From Armatimonadota bacterium (GTDB lineage Bacteria; Armatimonadota; Hebobacteria; CAIYQO01), in the NCBI GenBank assembly GCA_029553475.1, contig JAKPKV010000028.1, positions 1-64,000 of the forward strand: DNA of 64,000 bases, read 5' to 3'. The notes beneath the pieces were generated by a model. The model was not told the origin of the DNA. It saw nothing but the letters and a program-made list of their open reading frames with translations, and made no database searches. Below, one piece after another: positions 49,229 through 58,004 of the stretch. The translations under genes were made by a program, and so were the position numbers. The stretch's first letter is position 1; every line of letters begins with the position of its first letter.

Positions 49229-50401
49229 ATGGCGATGGACGATCTGCGGAGAGAGCGGCCGGTGACGTTGCAGGACGTGGCCGATCGGTGCGGCGTGGCC
49301 AAGGCCACGGTGTCGCGGGCCCTCAACGGCAACCCGGAAATCAACTCGACCACCGCCGCGCGCATTCGCGACATGGCGGCCGCGCTGGGGTACGATCCGG
49401 CGCACTTTCACCAGGCCCGGCGCCTGGCCGCGCGGAGAAGCGGCCGGCGCGTGCTGAACCACCAGGTGGCGCTGCTGCTGCCGGCGTATTTCCATACCTC
49501 CCGCTATTTCAGCGAGCTATTCCATGGCCTGCTCAATACGCTGACGCCGCGGGGATACGGCATCTCCATCTCCATCATCCCCGGCAGCCACGCCGATGCC
49601 TTTCCGCTGACCTTCCACCCCGGCATCGTGCGCGGCGAGATTGATGGGGTCGTCCTCGTCGGACATCCGTCGCATGACAAGAAGGTCTTGCCCCAATTGC
49701 GGCGCCATCTGCGCGATTATCCCTGCCCCATCGTCACCATGATCCTCCCCAATGCCGGCTGCGCGTCCGTCGTCGCCGATGACGCGCAGGGAGGTTACCT
49801 GGCCGCCCAGCACCTGATCGCCCAGGGCCACCGCCACATCGTCTACGTGTACGATGGCATCGAGCATCACGGGTTTTTTCGCCGGCGGGACGGCCTCTGG
49901 CGCGCGCTGCGCGAGGCGAACATCGAGTTCGATCCCTGGACCTCCTGCTTTCCCTGGTGCGGCGTGCCGATCATCCCGCATCATCTGGAGACCACCGGGG
50001 CGCTGCTCGACAGCGATGCGGCCGGGGGGGAGTCGTCGCTCCTGCGCCTGCTGCGGGAGCAGCCGGACATCACCGCGCTGCTGGCGCAAAACGACGTGAC
50101 CGCGCTGCAGATCTGGTACCTGCTGCGCAGCGCCGGCTACCGCATCCCCGAGGATATCAGCCTGGTCGGCTACGACGACTCGGACCCGCTCCTCGACGCC
50201 CGCGGCCGCAACATGCTGACCACCATCGCGCTGCCCTTGCGGGAGATCGGCCAGCGCGCGGCCGAGCTGCTGCTGCACCAGATTGACACCGCGGTGGTGG
50301 AAGCGACCGGCCTGACGCTGGGCGTGGAGCTGGTGCGGCGGAAGACGACGAGACGCGCCCCCGCGGCGGGCGCCGGCCCGCGGCCCGCCCGTCACCGGTG
50401 A
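49229..50401 (+). CDS. LacI-family transcriptional regulator
   Basis: A 390-residue regulator. Residues about 12-60 are the LacI helix-turn-helix and hinge (VTLQDVADRCGVAKATVSRA, then INSTTAARIRDMAAALGYDP). The rest is a periplasmic-binding-protein-like sensor domain (GEIDGVVLVGHPSHD, LAAQHLIAQGHRHIVYVYDG, ISLVGYDDSDPLLDARGRNM). It is divergent from the pseudopilin operon, with two palindromic operators between. A sugar or sugar-derived ligand is expected from the family and the glycosidase-like gene it faces. Confidence 0.92.
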   Translation: MAMDDLRRERPVTLQDVADRCGVAKATVSRALNGNPEINSTTAARIRDMAAALGYDPAHFHQARRLAARRSGRRVLNHQVALLLPAYFHTSRYFSELFHGLLNTLTPRGYGISISIIPGSHADAFPLTFHPGIVRGEIDGVVLVGHPSHDKKVLPQLRRHLRDYPCPIVTMILPNAGCASVVADDAQGGYLAAQHLIAQGHRHIVYVYDGIEHHGFFRRRDGLWRALREANIEFDPWTSCFPWCGVPIIPHHLETTGALLDSDAAGGESSLLRLLREQPDITALLAQNDVTALQIWYLLRSAGYRIPEDISLVGYDDSDPLLDARGRNMLTTIALPLREIGQRAAELLLHQIDTAVVEATGLTLGVELVRRKTTRRAPAAGAGPRPARHR

Positions 50402-50541
50402 ATTCCGCCGCGCGACTTGGCGGACGCCCACCCGTTCCGGATACAGCAGGAATGAACGGCCGGGACGTTGAATGCAGCGGCATCCCCGCCGGCCATCGCC
50501 GCGTGTGGCGCATGGCGATCGGGGGGAATATCCGGACTATC

Positions 50542-51810
50542 ATGGGCTTTCCGTTTCGACAACAGCAGACGCCGCGGCCGGCAGCGGATGACGCGGCGCC
50601 GCGCGTCGAGCACCTGACTCTGCCGCTGCCGCCGATCGCGCCGGGGCTGCCGCTGGGTGAGGCGCTGCACGCGCTGCGCGAGCAGCAGGTCGCCTGGCTG
50701 CCCGTGCTGGACGGCGCGGCGCTGGCCGGATGCCTGTCCGCGCGCGGCATGGCCCGGCGCCTCGCCGGTGATCCCCGCCGCGCGGAGACGGAGATCGCCG
50801 CCGTCGCGCTGGAGCCGCCGCCGCCGGCGCTGGATCCCCGGCACACCCTCGATGACGCGATGCGGATCTTCGCGGACGCCGACGCCGGGATGCTGCCGGT
50901 GATCGCGCCGGACGGGCGGTACCTGGGCGTCGTCACGCTGTCCGACCTGAGCGCCGCGCGGGCGGGACGGCTGTACCCGCCGCGCGTGGGCGGCATGGCC
51001 ACCCCGCTGGGCGTCTATCTCACCACGGGCAGGGTGAGCGGCGGCGCCGGCGACTTCGGCCTGGTGCTGGCCGGCATGGCGATGGCGCTGCTGTTCTGGC
51101 TGGCGCAGGCGCTGCTGGCGATCCTGATCGCCGTCGCCTACCACTTCACGCGTGAACCGCTGGCGAAAGACGCCCTATTCCTCCTCAAAGGCGCGCTCGA
51201 TATCCCGCGCGATCCCCTGTTCGTGCTCTGGCTGTGGATGGGCGTCACCGGGCTGCTGTTCCTCGTCTTCCTGCTGCTCATGCGCGCGGCGCCGCTGCTG
51301 GCGGGGTATCACGCCGCCGAGCATCAGACGGTGCACGCGATGGAGGCGGGCAAACCGCTGACCCCCGCAGCCGTGGCGCGCATGCCGCGGGTGCATCCGC
51401 GCTGCGGCACGAACCTCTGGGCCATCATGCAGCTCAGTCTCGTCGCCCTTGGCGCGCTGGCGACTTGGCTCTCCACCGACGTCGGCCGGCAGAGCCTGCC
51501 GCTGCTCATGCCGGTCGCCGTCGCGCTGGCGCTCTGCATCGCCCTCGGCTGGCGCGCGCTGGGCGGGTGGCTGCAGCACGCCTTCACCACGCGGCCCCCC
51601 TCCGCGCGCGAGATCGCCAGCGGCATCCGCGCCGGGCAGGAGGTGACGCGGCGCCACCTGGCCACGCCCGCCACCGCCCGTTTGCATCCGGCACAGCGTA
51701 TCTGGGGCATGGGCCTGCTGCAAGCCGCAGCCGGCATCGCCGCGCTGTGGCTTCCGCTGCAGTGGCTCACCGGTATCCTGGACAGGCTGTTGATTTCCCT
51801 GTTACAGTAA
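50542..51810 (+). CDS. CBS-domain membrane protein with DUF1385-like domain
   Basis: About 422 residues. The first 150 form a pair of CBS motifs (GLPLGEALHALREQQVAWLP, TLDDAMRIFADADAGMLPVI, YLGVVTLSDLSAA), which bind adenine nucleotides. Then come several membrane helices and the DUF1385 motif (LLAGYHAAEHQTVHAMEAGK with MPRVHPRCGTNLWAI). The fusion of CBS with DUF1385 is not one I know as standard. The start is unclear: ATGs at 50398, 50452 and 50512 are also in frame; 50542 begins the first sequence that looks protein-like. Confidence 0.75.
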   Translation: MGFPFRQQQTPRPAADDAAPRVEHLTLPLPPIAPGLPLGEALHALREQQVAWLPVLDGAALAGCLSARGMARRLAGDPRRAETEIAAVALEPPPPALDPRHTLDDAMRIFADADAGMLPVIAPDGRYLGVVTLSDLSAARAGRLYPPRVGGMATPLGVYLTTGRVSGGAGDFGLVLAGMAMALLFWLAQALLAILIAVAYHFTREPLAKDALFLLKGALDIPRDPLFVLWLWMGVTGLLFLVFLLLMRAAPLLAGYHAAEHQTVHAMEAGKPLTPAAVARMPRVHPRCGTNLWAIMQLSLVALGALATWLSTDVGRQSLPLLMPVAVALALCIALGWRALGGWLQHAFTTRPPSAREIASGIRAGQEVTRRHLATPATARLHPAQRIWGMGLLQAAAGIAALWLPLQWLTGILDRLLISLLQ

Positions 51811-51861
51811 TGGCCTCAATTCGGCACAGAACATCCACTTCGCACGGGGAAGAAGAACAGT

Positions 51862-53556
51862 ATGATCAGAGAACTCCTGACCAGCGCATTCGTGAAAGCG
51901 GCGACGATGGCGCGCGATGCCCGTCGTCTCTCCTATACCGATCTCCCCGCGTTCACCCTGGAGCGGCCATCGAACATCGTCTTCGGCGACTTCTCCTGCA
52001 ATCTGGGCATGCTGCTGGCCAGTGAGACGCAACAACCGCCGCGGCAGGTGGCGCAGACGCTCATGGATTTTCTCCAGCTCCCGCCGACGCTGCTGGAGCG
52101 GCTGGAGATCACCGGACCCGGCTTCATCAACCTGTTCCTGTCCCATCAGTGGCTGCACGACGTCGTCCGCGACATCCACGCGCAGGGCGACGGCTACGGC
52201 GCCGGCACCGCGGGCAACGGCACGAGCGTGCTGGTGGAATACGTCAGCGCGAATCCCAACGCCCCGCTGGGCATCGCCCATGGACGCGGCGCGGTGATCG
52301 GCGACGTGCTCTGCAACGTGCTGCGCACCGCCGGCTACGCCGTCACCCGCGAATTTTACGTCAATGACGCCGCCACCAGCACGCAGATGGTGCGGTTTGG
52401 CGAGAGCCTGGTGGTGCGCTATCTGCAGGTGTGCGGCAAAGACCTCGCCTTCCCGGAGGATGGCTACCACGGGAGCTACGTGACGGAGATCGCCCGCCGG
52501 ATTTACGATACGGACGGCGCCGCCTACGTGAAGATGCCGCCCGCCGAACGGCTTGAGCGCTTCACCGAGATGGGGCTCACCGCGATGCTCGATTGGCAGC
52601 GCCGGGTGCTGGCCGACCTGGGCGTGGTCTTCGACCACTGGTTCCGCGAGAATGACCTGTATACGTCACGCGCGGTGGAAGACGTGGTGCGCGAGCTGGC
52701 GGCGCACGGCGAAACGTACGAGGCGGATGGCGCCATCTGGCTCGCGTCCACCCGTTACGGCGATGAAAAGGACCGCCCGCTGGTACGCAGCAACGGCAAG
52801 CCGACCTATCTCGCCTCGGACGTAGCCTACCATCGCGAGAAATTCACCCGCGGCTTTCAAATGCTCATTGATATCTGGGGGCCGGAACACCACGGATATA
52901 TCGCGCGGACCAAAGCGGCGATGGCGGCACTCGGCTACGATCCGGAGCGGCTGCACATCCTCATTTTCCAGCCCGTGCACGCGCAGCGCGGCAGCGCGTT
53001 CCTGTCCGGCGCGATGCCGGAGCATGAGGCCATGCCGTTATCCGACTTGCTGGATGAGGCGGGCCGTGACGCGGCGCGCTTCCTCCTCCTGCGCGCCAGC
53101 GCCGACACGGAATTGCGCCTTGATCTTGACCTGGCTACACGGCAGGACGCGGACAATCCCGCCTACTTCGTACAGCACGCCTACGCGCGCATTGCCGGCA
53201 TCCTGCGCACCGCCGGCGAGCAGGGCATCGCGCTGCCCGACCCGGCCGCGACCGATCTCTCCCCGATGACGGACGAGGTGGAAATCTCGCTCATGCGCCG
53301 GCTGACCGACCTGCCGGAAGAAATTCTCACCGCCGCCGAACTCTTCGAGCCCCACCGCATCGCCCGCTACGCGCAGGAGCTGGCGCGGGAATTTCGCCTC
53401 TTTTACGACCGCTGCCCGGTGCTCATCGCCGACACGCCGGCGCCGCTGCGCGATGCCCGCCTGGTGCTCACCGGCGCGGTGAAGATCGCGCTGCACAACG
53501 TCCTCACCCTGCTCGGCGTCAGCGCGCCGGAACGGATGGAGAAGGCGACGGTCTGA
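51862..53556 (+). CDS. Arginyl-tRNA synthetase-like protein with altered HIGH and KMSKS sites
   Basis: A 564-residue protein with the full ArgRS layout: N-terminal Add-1 domain (SNIVFGDFSCNLGMLLAS), catalytic Rossmann fold (VLVEYVSANPNAPLGIAHGR), LLDEAGRDAARFLLLRASAD after the KMSKS region, and the alpha-helical anticodon-binding domain. Yet the HIGH motif (HVGH in normal ArgRS) reads GIAH at residues 137-140, and the KMSKS region reads FLSGAMPEHEAMPL with no MSK. The gene is intact with unremarkable codon use. It may be an ArgRS paralogue with another function, or a divergent but working enzyme. The gene symbol is left blank for this reason. Confidence 0.85.
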   Translation: MIRELLTSAFVKAATMARDARRLSYTDLPAFTLERPSNIVFGDFSCNLGMLLASETQQPPRQVAQTLMDFLQLPPTLLERLEITGPGFINLFLSHQWLHDVVRDIHAQGDGYGAGTAGNGTSVLVEYVSANPNAPLGIAHGRGAVIGDVLCNVLRTAGYAVTREFYVNDAATSTQMVRFGESLVVRYLQVCGKDLAFPEDGYHGSYVTEIARRIYDTDGAAYVKMPPAERLERFTEMGLTAMLDWQRRVLADLGVVFDHWFRENDLYTSRAVEDVVRELAAHGETYEADGAIWLASTRYGDEKDRPLVRSNGKPTYLASDVAYHREKFTRGFQMLIDIWGPEHHGYIARTKAAMAALGYDPERLHILIFQPVHAQRGSAFLSGAMPEHEAMPLSDLLDEAGRDAARFLLLRASADTELRLDLDLATRQDADNPAYFVQHAYARIAGILRTAGEQGIALPDPAATDLSPMTDEVEISLMRRLTDLPEEILTAAELFEPHRIARYAQELAREFRLFYDRCPVLIADTPAPLRDARLVLTGAVKIALHNVLTLLGVSAPERMEKATV

Positions 53557-53758
53557 GCCGCTGGTTGCAGCGTGATGGTGGTGGTCGTCTGGCTGGTTGG
53601 TTTCGATGACGACTCCCCCTAAAATTGGCGCTTTTTTGCCAAACGTGGGGTAGTCCTCTTGCAGATCAGGTGCCCAAACCATCCCGTTCGTAGTCAGGCA
53701 CGCAACGGAGCGGCTTGTCCCCCGTAGCTTTAGCGAAGGGGGGAGTGCCGTCACCAGG

Positions 53759-53828
53759 GGGACTGTCCCCATATGCCGTACCCCGTTGATCCACAGGGGC
53801 CTCACCGGGACTGTCCCCATATGCCGTA
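53759..53828. repeat. Pair of 22-bp direct repeats
   Basis: Two identical 22-bp copies (53759-53780 and 53807-53828) start with GGGACTGTCCCCATATGC and are 48 bp apart. The second runs directly into the left arm of the 115-bp palindrome. Confidence 0.8.
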
Positions 53829-53970
53829 GTCCGCGCCCTCCGCGGCGCGTGTGACCAATATGCGCATCCGTGTCCGACACCACCGTCATCCGGCACCAGC
53901 CTTCGCTAAAGCTTCGGCTGGCAAACGGTGGAGCAATGCGTCACCACGCGCCGCGGAGGGCGCGGACTAC
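53826..53970. repeat. 115-bp palindromic repeat, copy 3 of 3, with insertion
   Basis: Arms are as in copy 2 (GTAGTCCGCGCCCTCCGCGG and its complement). The centre holds an extra stretch of about 30 bp with its own small stem (CCAGCC near 53898 and GGCTGG), so this copy is 145 bp long. Confidence 0.82.
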
Positions 53971-54152
53971 CCCGGGCTGGTGTGCTACACAGAGGACATC
54001 GTGACGACCCGCTACACGTGCGGAGTACAACTCCGCGGCCCCGGTGGTGGGTGGAGCGTCCCCCGGATGCACATCCGGGGCTGGAGCCACGACGTCCACC
54101 GGCGTGGCCCCCCCGGAGCGGGCCGACGGACCGGATACCGAGACATCAGGCG

Positions 54153-54737
54153 TCATCGCAGGCGGGCGCACACCCCCAGCAGGGCACGCACGACGATAGC
54201 GCCGAAGGCCAGCAGGTAGAGCACCTGACCGTGGATGAGGTACGGGATGACGACGTAGAGCGACGCCACTGTGATGGCCGCGCCCAGGAGGAGCACAAGT
54301 ACCAGCGCGAGATTGCGCCCATCGCGCTGCACGATGCCCGCCAGCCAGAGCGCCAGCAGCCCCTGGAGCACGAACAGCACGGTGCCGATGCGCACGTGCA
54401 GCAGGCTGATGGCCGGGCTGGAGGATGAGGTGGTGAGCACGACGCCGAGGAACAGCGGCAGCATGGCAAAAAATCCGATCCGCACCACGCGGAACGCCGC
54501 GATGGCGGGCATGGAGCGCGCGGAGAGCAGGAGCAACACGCCGGCGGCAACGAAGGCCAGTTGGTAGAGCCCACGGGTCTGGGGTTGCTCGCCATAGAAG
54601 CAAAAGCCGTGGTTGGCCTGCAGGCCCCGCGGCAGGAGCGCCACGCACAGCAGCAGGCAGAGAAAAAAGGCCGCCTGGGCGCAGCCAAAGAGGCGGATCG
54701 CCCGGAGCGCGCGTGTCTGCAGCTCGTCCCTCGCCAT
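54153..54737 (-). CDS. Six-helix membrane protein, unknown function
   Basis: A 194-residue protein with about six hydrophobic segments (AAFFLCLLLCVALLPRGLQA, LVLVLLLGAAITVASLYVVI). The ATG at 54737 follows GGAAGG; the frame continues upstream but overlaps the next gene. No family was recognised. It follows the DarA-type gene by 22 bases on the same strand, so it may be its co-transcribed neighbour. Confidence 0.6.
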   Translation of the reverse strand: MARDELQTRALRAIRLFGCAQAAFFLCLLLCVALLPRGLQANHGFCFYGEQPQTRGLYQLAFVAAGVLLLLSARSMPAIAAFRVVRIGFFAMLPLFLGVVLTTSSSSPAISLLHVRIGTVLFVLQGLLALWLAGIVQRDGRNLALVLVLLLGAAITVASLYVVIPYLIHGQVLYLLAFGAIVVRALLGVCARLR

Positions 54738-54759
54738 GCCCGCGGCCTTCCGCGCGCTG

Positions 54760-55089
54760 CTAAAACTTCTCAAAGCGGGCGACATCCAGCACGAAGATAA
54801 TCGCGCCGCCCACGAGCACTTTCACCGGACTGGGGATCACCGTGCCGACCGGCTCCATCGTCGGCGGCATCACGTTGACATACTGCTCGCGCGTCTGGCA
54901 GCTTTCGCGGATGACCTCGATCACCTGGTCAATTTGATCCTCTTCCACGCCCATGAGCAGCGTGACGTTGCCCTCCCGCAAAAATCCGCCGGTGCTGGCG
55001 ACGTTCGTGAATTGGAATCCCTGTTCAAGCAGGCCGTCCTGCACGTGGCGTTGATCCTTTTCATGGATCACGGCGAGGATCAGTTTCAT
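54760..55089 (-). CDS. darA: PII-like cyclic-di-AMP receptor (DarA/PstA type)
   Basis: A 109-residue PII-fold protein beginning MKLILAVIHEKDQRHVQDGL, with ASTGGFLREGNVTLLMGVEE and IIEVI-type strands, as in DarA/PstA (formerly DUF970). The family binds cyclic-di-AMP in Firmicutes. It lies directly after tmk, the order also found in Firmicutes (tmk-darA). Cyclic-di-AMP signalling is therefore likely, though the cyclase is not in this window. Confidence 0.85.
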   Translation of the reverse strand: MKLILAVIHEKDQRHVQDGLLEQGFQFTNVASTGGFLREGNVTLLMGVEEDQIDQVIEVIRESCQTREQYVNVMPPTMEPVGTVIPSPVKVLVGGAIIFVLDVARFEKF

Positions 55090-55748
55090 CACGGTTCTCC
55101 TTCCGCGGGATTGGCAGGCGCCGGACAACTCAACCCGGCGGTAATCGCCCGGTGAATCGCCGCCGCCGCGGGCCGGCCGTCAACGAGGCGAATCGTCGCA
55201 TCTGAATGCGCGAGCGCATGGTACCCGGCGATCACCCGGCGAAGGAATGCCGCCCCTTCGCCTTCAATCCGGTCGCGCGCGGCGCCAAGCCGTTCCAGCG
55301 CCGTCTCCAGCGGGACGTCAATGACGAGCGTCAGGTCGGGTCGCAATCCGCCGGTCGCCACCGCGTCCGCCGCGCGGATCTCCTCCAGCGGCAGCCCGCG
55401 CCCGTAGCCCTGATACGCCAGCGACGAGAGCGAAAACCGGTCGGTAATGACCACCTGTCCCGCCGCCAGCGCAGGACGTATGCACGCGGCGACATGTTGG
55501 GCGCGGGCGGCCAGCATCAGCATCAGCTCCGCGCGGTCCGCGCAGGTTATCGCCGGGTCGAGCACTATCGCCCGCAGCCGTTCGCCCAGCGCGGTCCCCC
55601 CCGGCTCGCGGGTGAGCATGACGTCCATGCCGTGCGCGCGGTACCAGTCCGCCAGCAATTGCGCCTGGGTTGATTTCCCGCTGCCGTCCACGCCTTCCAG
55701 CGCGAGAAAGCGTGCGGTGGGCGCTCCGGCGGTAGACGGGTTGGGCAT
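55089..55748 (-). CDS. tmk: Thymidylate kinase
   Basis: A 219-residue kinase that converts dTMP to dTDP. The P-loop LEGVDGSGKSTQ is at residues 17-28, the substrate-binding DRF in VVITDRFSLSSLAYQGYGRG, and REPGGTALGERLR matches the family. The lid lacks an obvious extra Arg cluster. It stops at the start of the DarA gene. Confidence 0.93.
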   Translation of the reverse strand: MPNPSTAGAPTARFLALEGVDGSGKSTQAQLLADWYRAHGMDVMLTREPGGTALGERLRAIVLDPAITCADRAELMLMLAARAQHVAACIRPALAAGQVVITDRFSLSSLAYQGYGRGLPLEEIRAADAVATGGLRPDLTLVIDVPLETALERLGAARDRIEGEGAAFLRRVIAGYHALAHSDATIRLVDGRPAAAAIHRAITAGLSCPAPANPAEGEP

Positions 55749-55773
55749 GGTACCTGATATTGTAACAATGCGG

Positions 55774-57195
55774 TTATTCGTTCGTCAATGCCGCCAGCAA
55801 CTCCCGGCTGTACTGGCGATTCTCCGGCGACAGCTCCGGGTCGCTGATGATCGTCCGCAGCAGGCGGGCGGCGTCCGCCGTCCGCCCCGCATCCAGGTAC
55901 CCCCGCAGCGCGTTCCAGCGCACCGCCAGGCCGCGGCGCGCCAAGGCCGGCGTCGCGTCGGCGGCGCGGCACAGCGCCTCGGTGCGCCCAAGCTCGCCGA
56001 GGAGCGCGAGGTAGCCGGCCCGCGTCTCATCGTCGGCGCCGCGGGATAGCGCCTCCGCGTACGCCGCCAGCGCCGCATCCGCGTCCTCCGCGCGCCAATA
56101 CAGGTCGCCCAGCGCGCGCAGCGGCGCCCAGGCGTCGGGGTACCGTCGGTGCACCGCCCGCAGGCGCGCGACGGCGCCCTCGACGTCGGCGTCGTGCGTG
56201 GTCGCCGCCAGCAGCCGCAGCGGCGCCAGGGCATTCGGATCGCGGTCAATCACCGCCTCCAGATACGGCGCGGCGTCCGCCGGCCCGCGCTGTTCCCAGA
56301 TTACTCGGGCGAGATTCACGCGGCCTTCGTAGGAATCCGGCTCCAGCGCGAGGCATTCTTCCAGCGCCGCCACCGCCGCATCAAGCCGGCGCAGCCGCCA
56401 TTGCGCGATCCCCTTGAACAGCCAGGCGTCCGCCGTATCCGGCGCCAGCGCCAGCGCGCGGTCAGCGGCCTGCGCCGCCAGCTCCGCCCGGTCCTCCTCC
56501 AGCAGCACCCGCGCCTGCTCCGTGAAGAATGCCGGCGTCTGCGGCGCCCCGTCCCAGTAGGCGCGCACCACCGCCTGGTAATCCTCGCGGGTGATGTAGA
56601 TGGTGGATTCGGGATCATCCGGGTCCGGCGCCAGCTCCACCAGCGCGCCCATCCGCGTCAACTGCTCCAGCGCAAAGGGATCGCCGGGCAGCAGCTCCAG
56701 CGCTTTCAGGTAGTCGGCGATGGCGCTGTCGCGCTCGCCCAGCGCTTCGTGCGTGCGCGCGCGATTGGTATAGAAGAGCCCCTCGCCACTGAACACCGCT
56801 TCGCAGCGCGCATACTGCGCCAGCGAACGGCCGGGATCGCCCAGATTGCGATACACCGCGCCAAGATTGAACTGCGCGGCCGCGTCCTCCGGATCGAGGG
56901 TGAGTATCTGCTCCAGCAGCGGCAGCGCCGCCGCCCACGCGCCGTCCACCAGGTGCGCGCGGGCGGCGATCCACAGCGGGCCTTTGCGCGCGAAGACGGC
57001 GAGCGCCTGCGCCAGCGCGTGTTCCGGCATCGCCGCGATGAACTCCAGCGTCCAGGCGACGAATTCCTCGAAGGTCGGCGGCGTCTCCGCGAACCCGTCA
57101 TAGGCGTCCCCGGGCACCGGCAGGCTGCTCGGCATGCCCAGCCGCCGCGCTTCGCCGTCATCCAGGCCAATCTGTATCCATGTGCGCTCCGTCAT
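55774..57195 (-). CDS. Tetratricopeptide-repeat protein
   Basis: A 473-residue protein built of TPR units (ALPLLEQILTLDPEDAAAQF, LAQYARCEAVFSGEGLFYTN, AVAALEECLALEPDSYEGRV, YLEAVIDRDPNALAPLRLLA). No signal peptide and no membrane helix, so probably a cytoplasmic scaffold. It lies between pth and tmk with short gaps. The N-terminal 70 residues (RTWIQIGLDDGEARRLGMPS) are not TPR. Partner proteins are unknown. Confidence 0.8.
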   Translation of the reverse strand: MTERTWIQIGLDDGEARRLGMPSSLPVPGDAYDGFAETPPTFEEFVAWTLEFIAAMPEHALAQALAVFARKGPLWIAARAHLVDGAWAAALPLLEQILTLDPEDAAAQFNLGAVYRNLGDPGRSLAQYARCEAVFSGEGLFYTNRARTHEALGERDSAIADYLKALELLPGDPFALEQLTRMGALVELAPDPDDPESTIYITREDYQAVVRAYWDGAPQTPAFFTEQARVLLEEDRAELAAQAADRALALAPDTADAWLFKGIAQWRLRRLDAAVAALEECLALEPDSYEGRVNLARVIWEQRGPADAAPYLEAVIDRDPNALAPLRLLAATTHDADVEGAVARLRAVHRRYPDAWAPLRALGDLYWRAEDADAALAAYAEALSRGADDETRAGYLALLGELGRTEALCRAADATPALARRGLAVRWNALRGYLDAGRTADAARLLRTIISDPELSPENRQYSRELLAALTNE

Positions 57196-57201
57196 GCGGT
57201 C

Positions 57202-57801
57202 TCACCCATTCCACGTATTCATCGCCGGCTCGATCCCCTCGCGCAGCCAGCACTCCGCCGCGGACGCCGCGCGCGCCACCGCGTCGCCAATGAGCGGCTG
57301 CTCGCGGCCCAGGAAACGGCTCAGCACGTAGTCCACCCGATCCATCTCCGGCGGCGGCTCTCCGATGCCCACGCGCAGGCGGGGGAAAGCATCGGTGCCC
57401 AGGCGGTTGATGATATGCGCCACGCCGTTGTGGCCGCCGGCGCCGCCCTGCGCGCGCAGGCGGAGCTTCCCCACCGGCAGCGCGAGGTCGTCATAGATCA
57501 CCAGAATTCGCTCGGCGGGGATGCGATAGAACCGGGCGGCCGCGGCCACCGCGTCGCCGCTCAGGTTCATCAGCGTGTGCGGCTTCAGCAGCAGCGCACG
57601 ATGGCCGCCGATGGCCACGGTGGCATCCTCGGCGCGAAATTTGCCGCGGCGGAAACGCCCGCTGAAACGGCGCGCCAGCTCATCCGCGACGAGAAAGCCG
57701 ACGTTGTGGCGGGTGCCGGCGTACCGTGCGCCGATATTCCCCAGCCCGGCGAGCAGGCTGAGGTCCGACATCACGGCGGGTTGTCGTCGAAAGAGTGCCA
57801 T
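57202..57801 (-). CDS. pth: Peptidyl-tRNA hydrolase
   Basis: A 199-residue enzyme that frees tRNA from stalled peptidyl-tRNA. GLGNIG (residues 19-24, usual form GLGNPG) and the catalytic H32 in GTRHNVGFLVAD are present, as are the KPHTLMNLSG and GGAGGHNGVAHI motifs. The ATG at 57801 has GAGG upstream; an ATG ten codons later is also possible. Confidence 0.93.
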   Translation of the reverse strand: MALFRRQPAVMSDLSLLAGLGNIGARYAGTRHNVGFLVADELARRFSGRFRRGKFRAEDATVAIGGHRALLLKPHTLMNLSGDAVAAAARFYRIPAERILVIYDDLALPVGKLRLRAQGGAGGHNGVAHIINRLGTDAFPRLRVGIGEPPPEMDRVDYVLSRFLGREQPLIGDAVARAASAAECWLREGIEPAMNTWNG

Positions 57802-58004
57802 CAGCACCACCTCACCGCGGGGGCATACGCGTCATCATAGCGTCAGCGCTCGTGCTCGTACTCGTCCTCGAAATCAGCTACGTGCGGACAGGATGTCCGC
57901 GCTCCGATGAGCACGAGTACGAGCACGAGTACGAAGGATGCGCGAACCCTATCGTGACGCATACGCCGCGGGGGGCGCCCCCCCGCGGTGAAGCGCGTCA
58001 TCTT
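57802..58004. other. Spacer with two strong hairpins between pth and tRNA-Arg
   Basis: No gene. Perfect 17-bp arms built of a CTCGTG/CTCGTACTCG pattern (57849-57865 and 57913-57929) enclose a second stem GCGGACA/TGTCCGC (57884-57900). Farther on is the GC hairpin at 57966-57988. Confidence 0.7.
57966..57988 (-). terminator. GC-only hairpin after tRNA-Arg
   Basis: CCGCGGGGGG and CCCCCCGCGG form a near-perfect 10-bp stem 17 bases past the tRNA 3' end. No T tract follows, so its role as terminator is tentative. Confidence 0.45.

Larger units (their letters stand above)
53557..54152. other. 596-base repeat-rich spacer
   Basis: No gene. From left to right: a 22-bp direct repeat (53759-53780 and 53807-53828, 48 bp apart, containing GGGACTGTCCCCATATGCC), copy 3 of the 115-bp palindrome with an insertion (53826-53970), then small hairpins GCGGAGT/ACTCCGC near 54018 and CCCCGGATG/CATCCGGGG near 54061. 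Confidence 0.7.
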
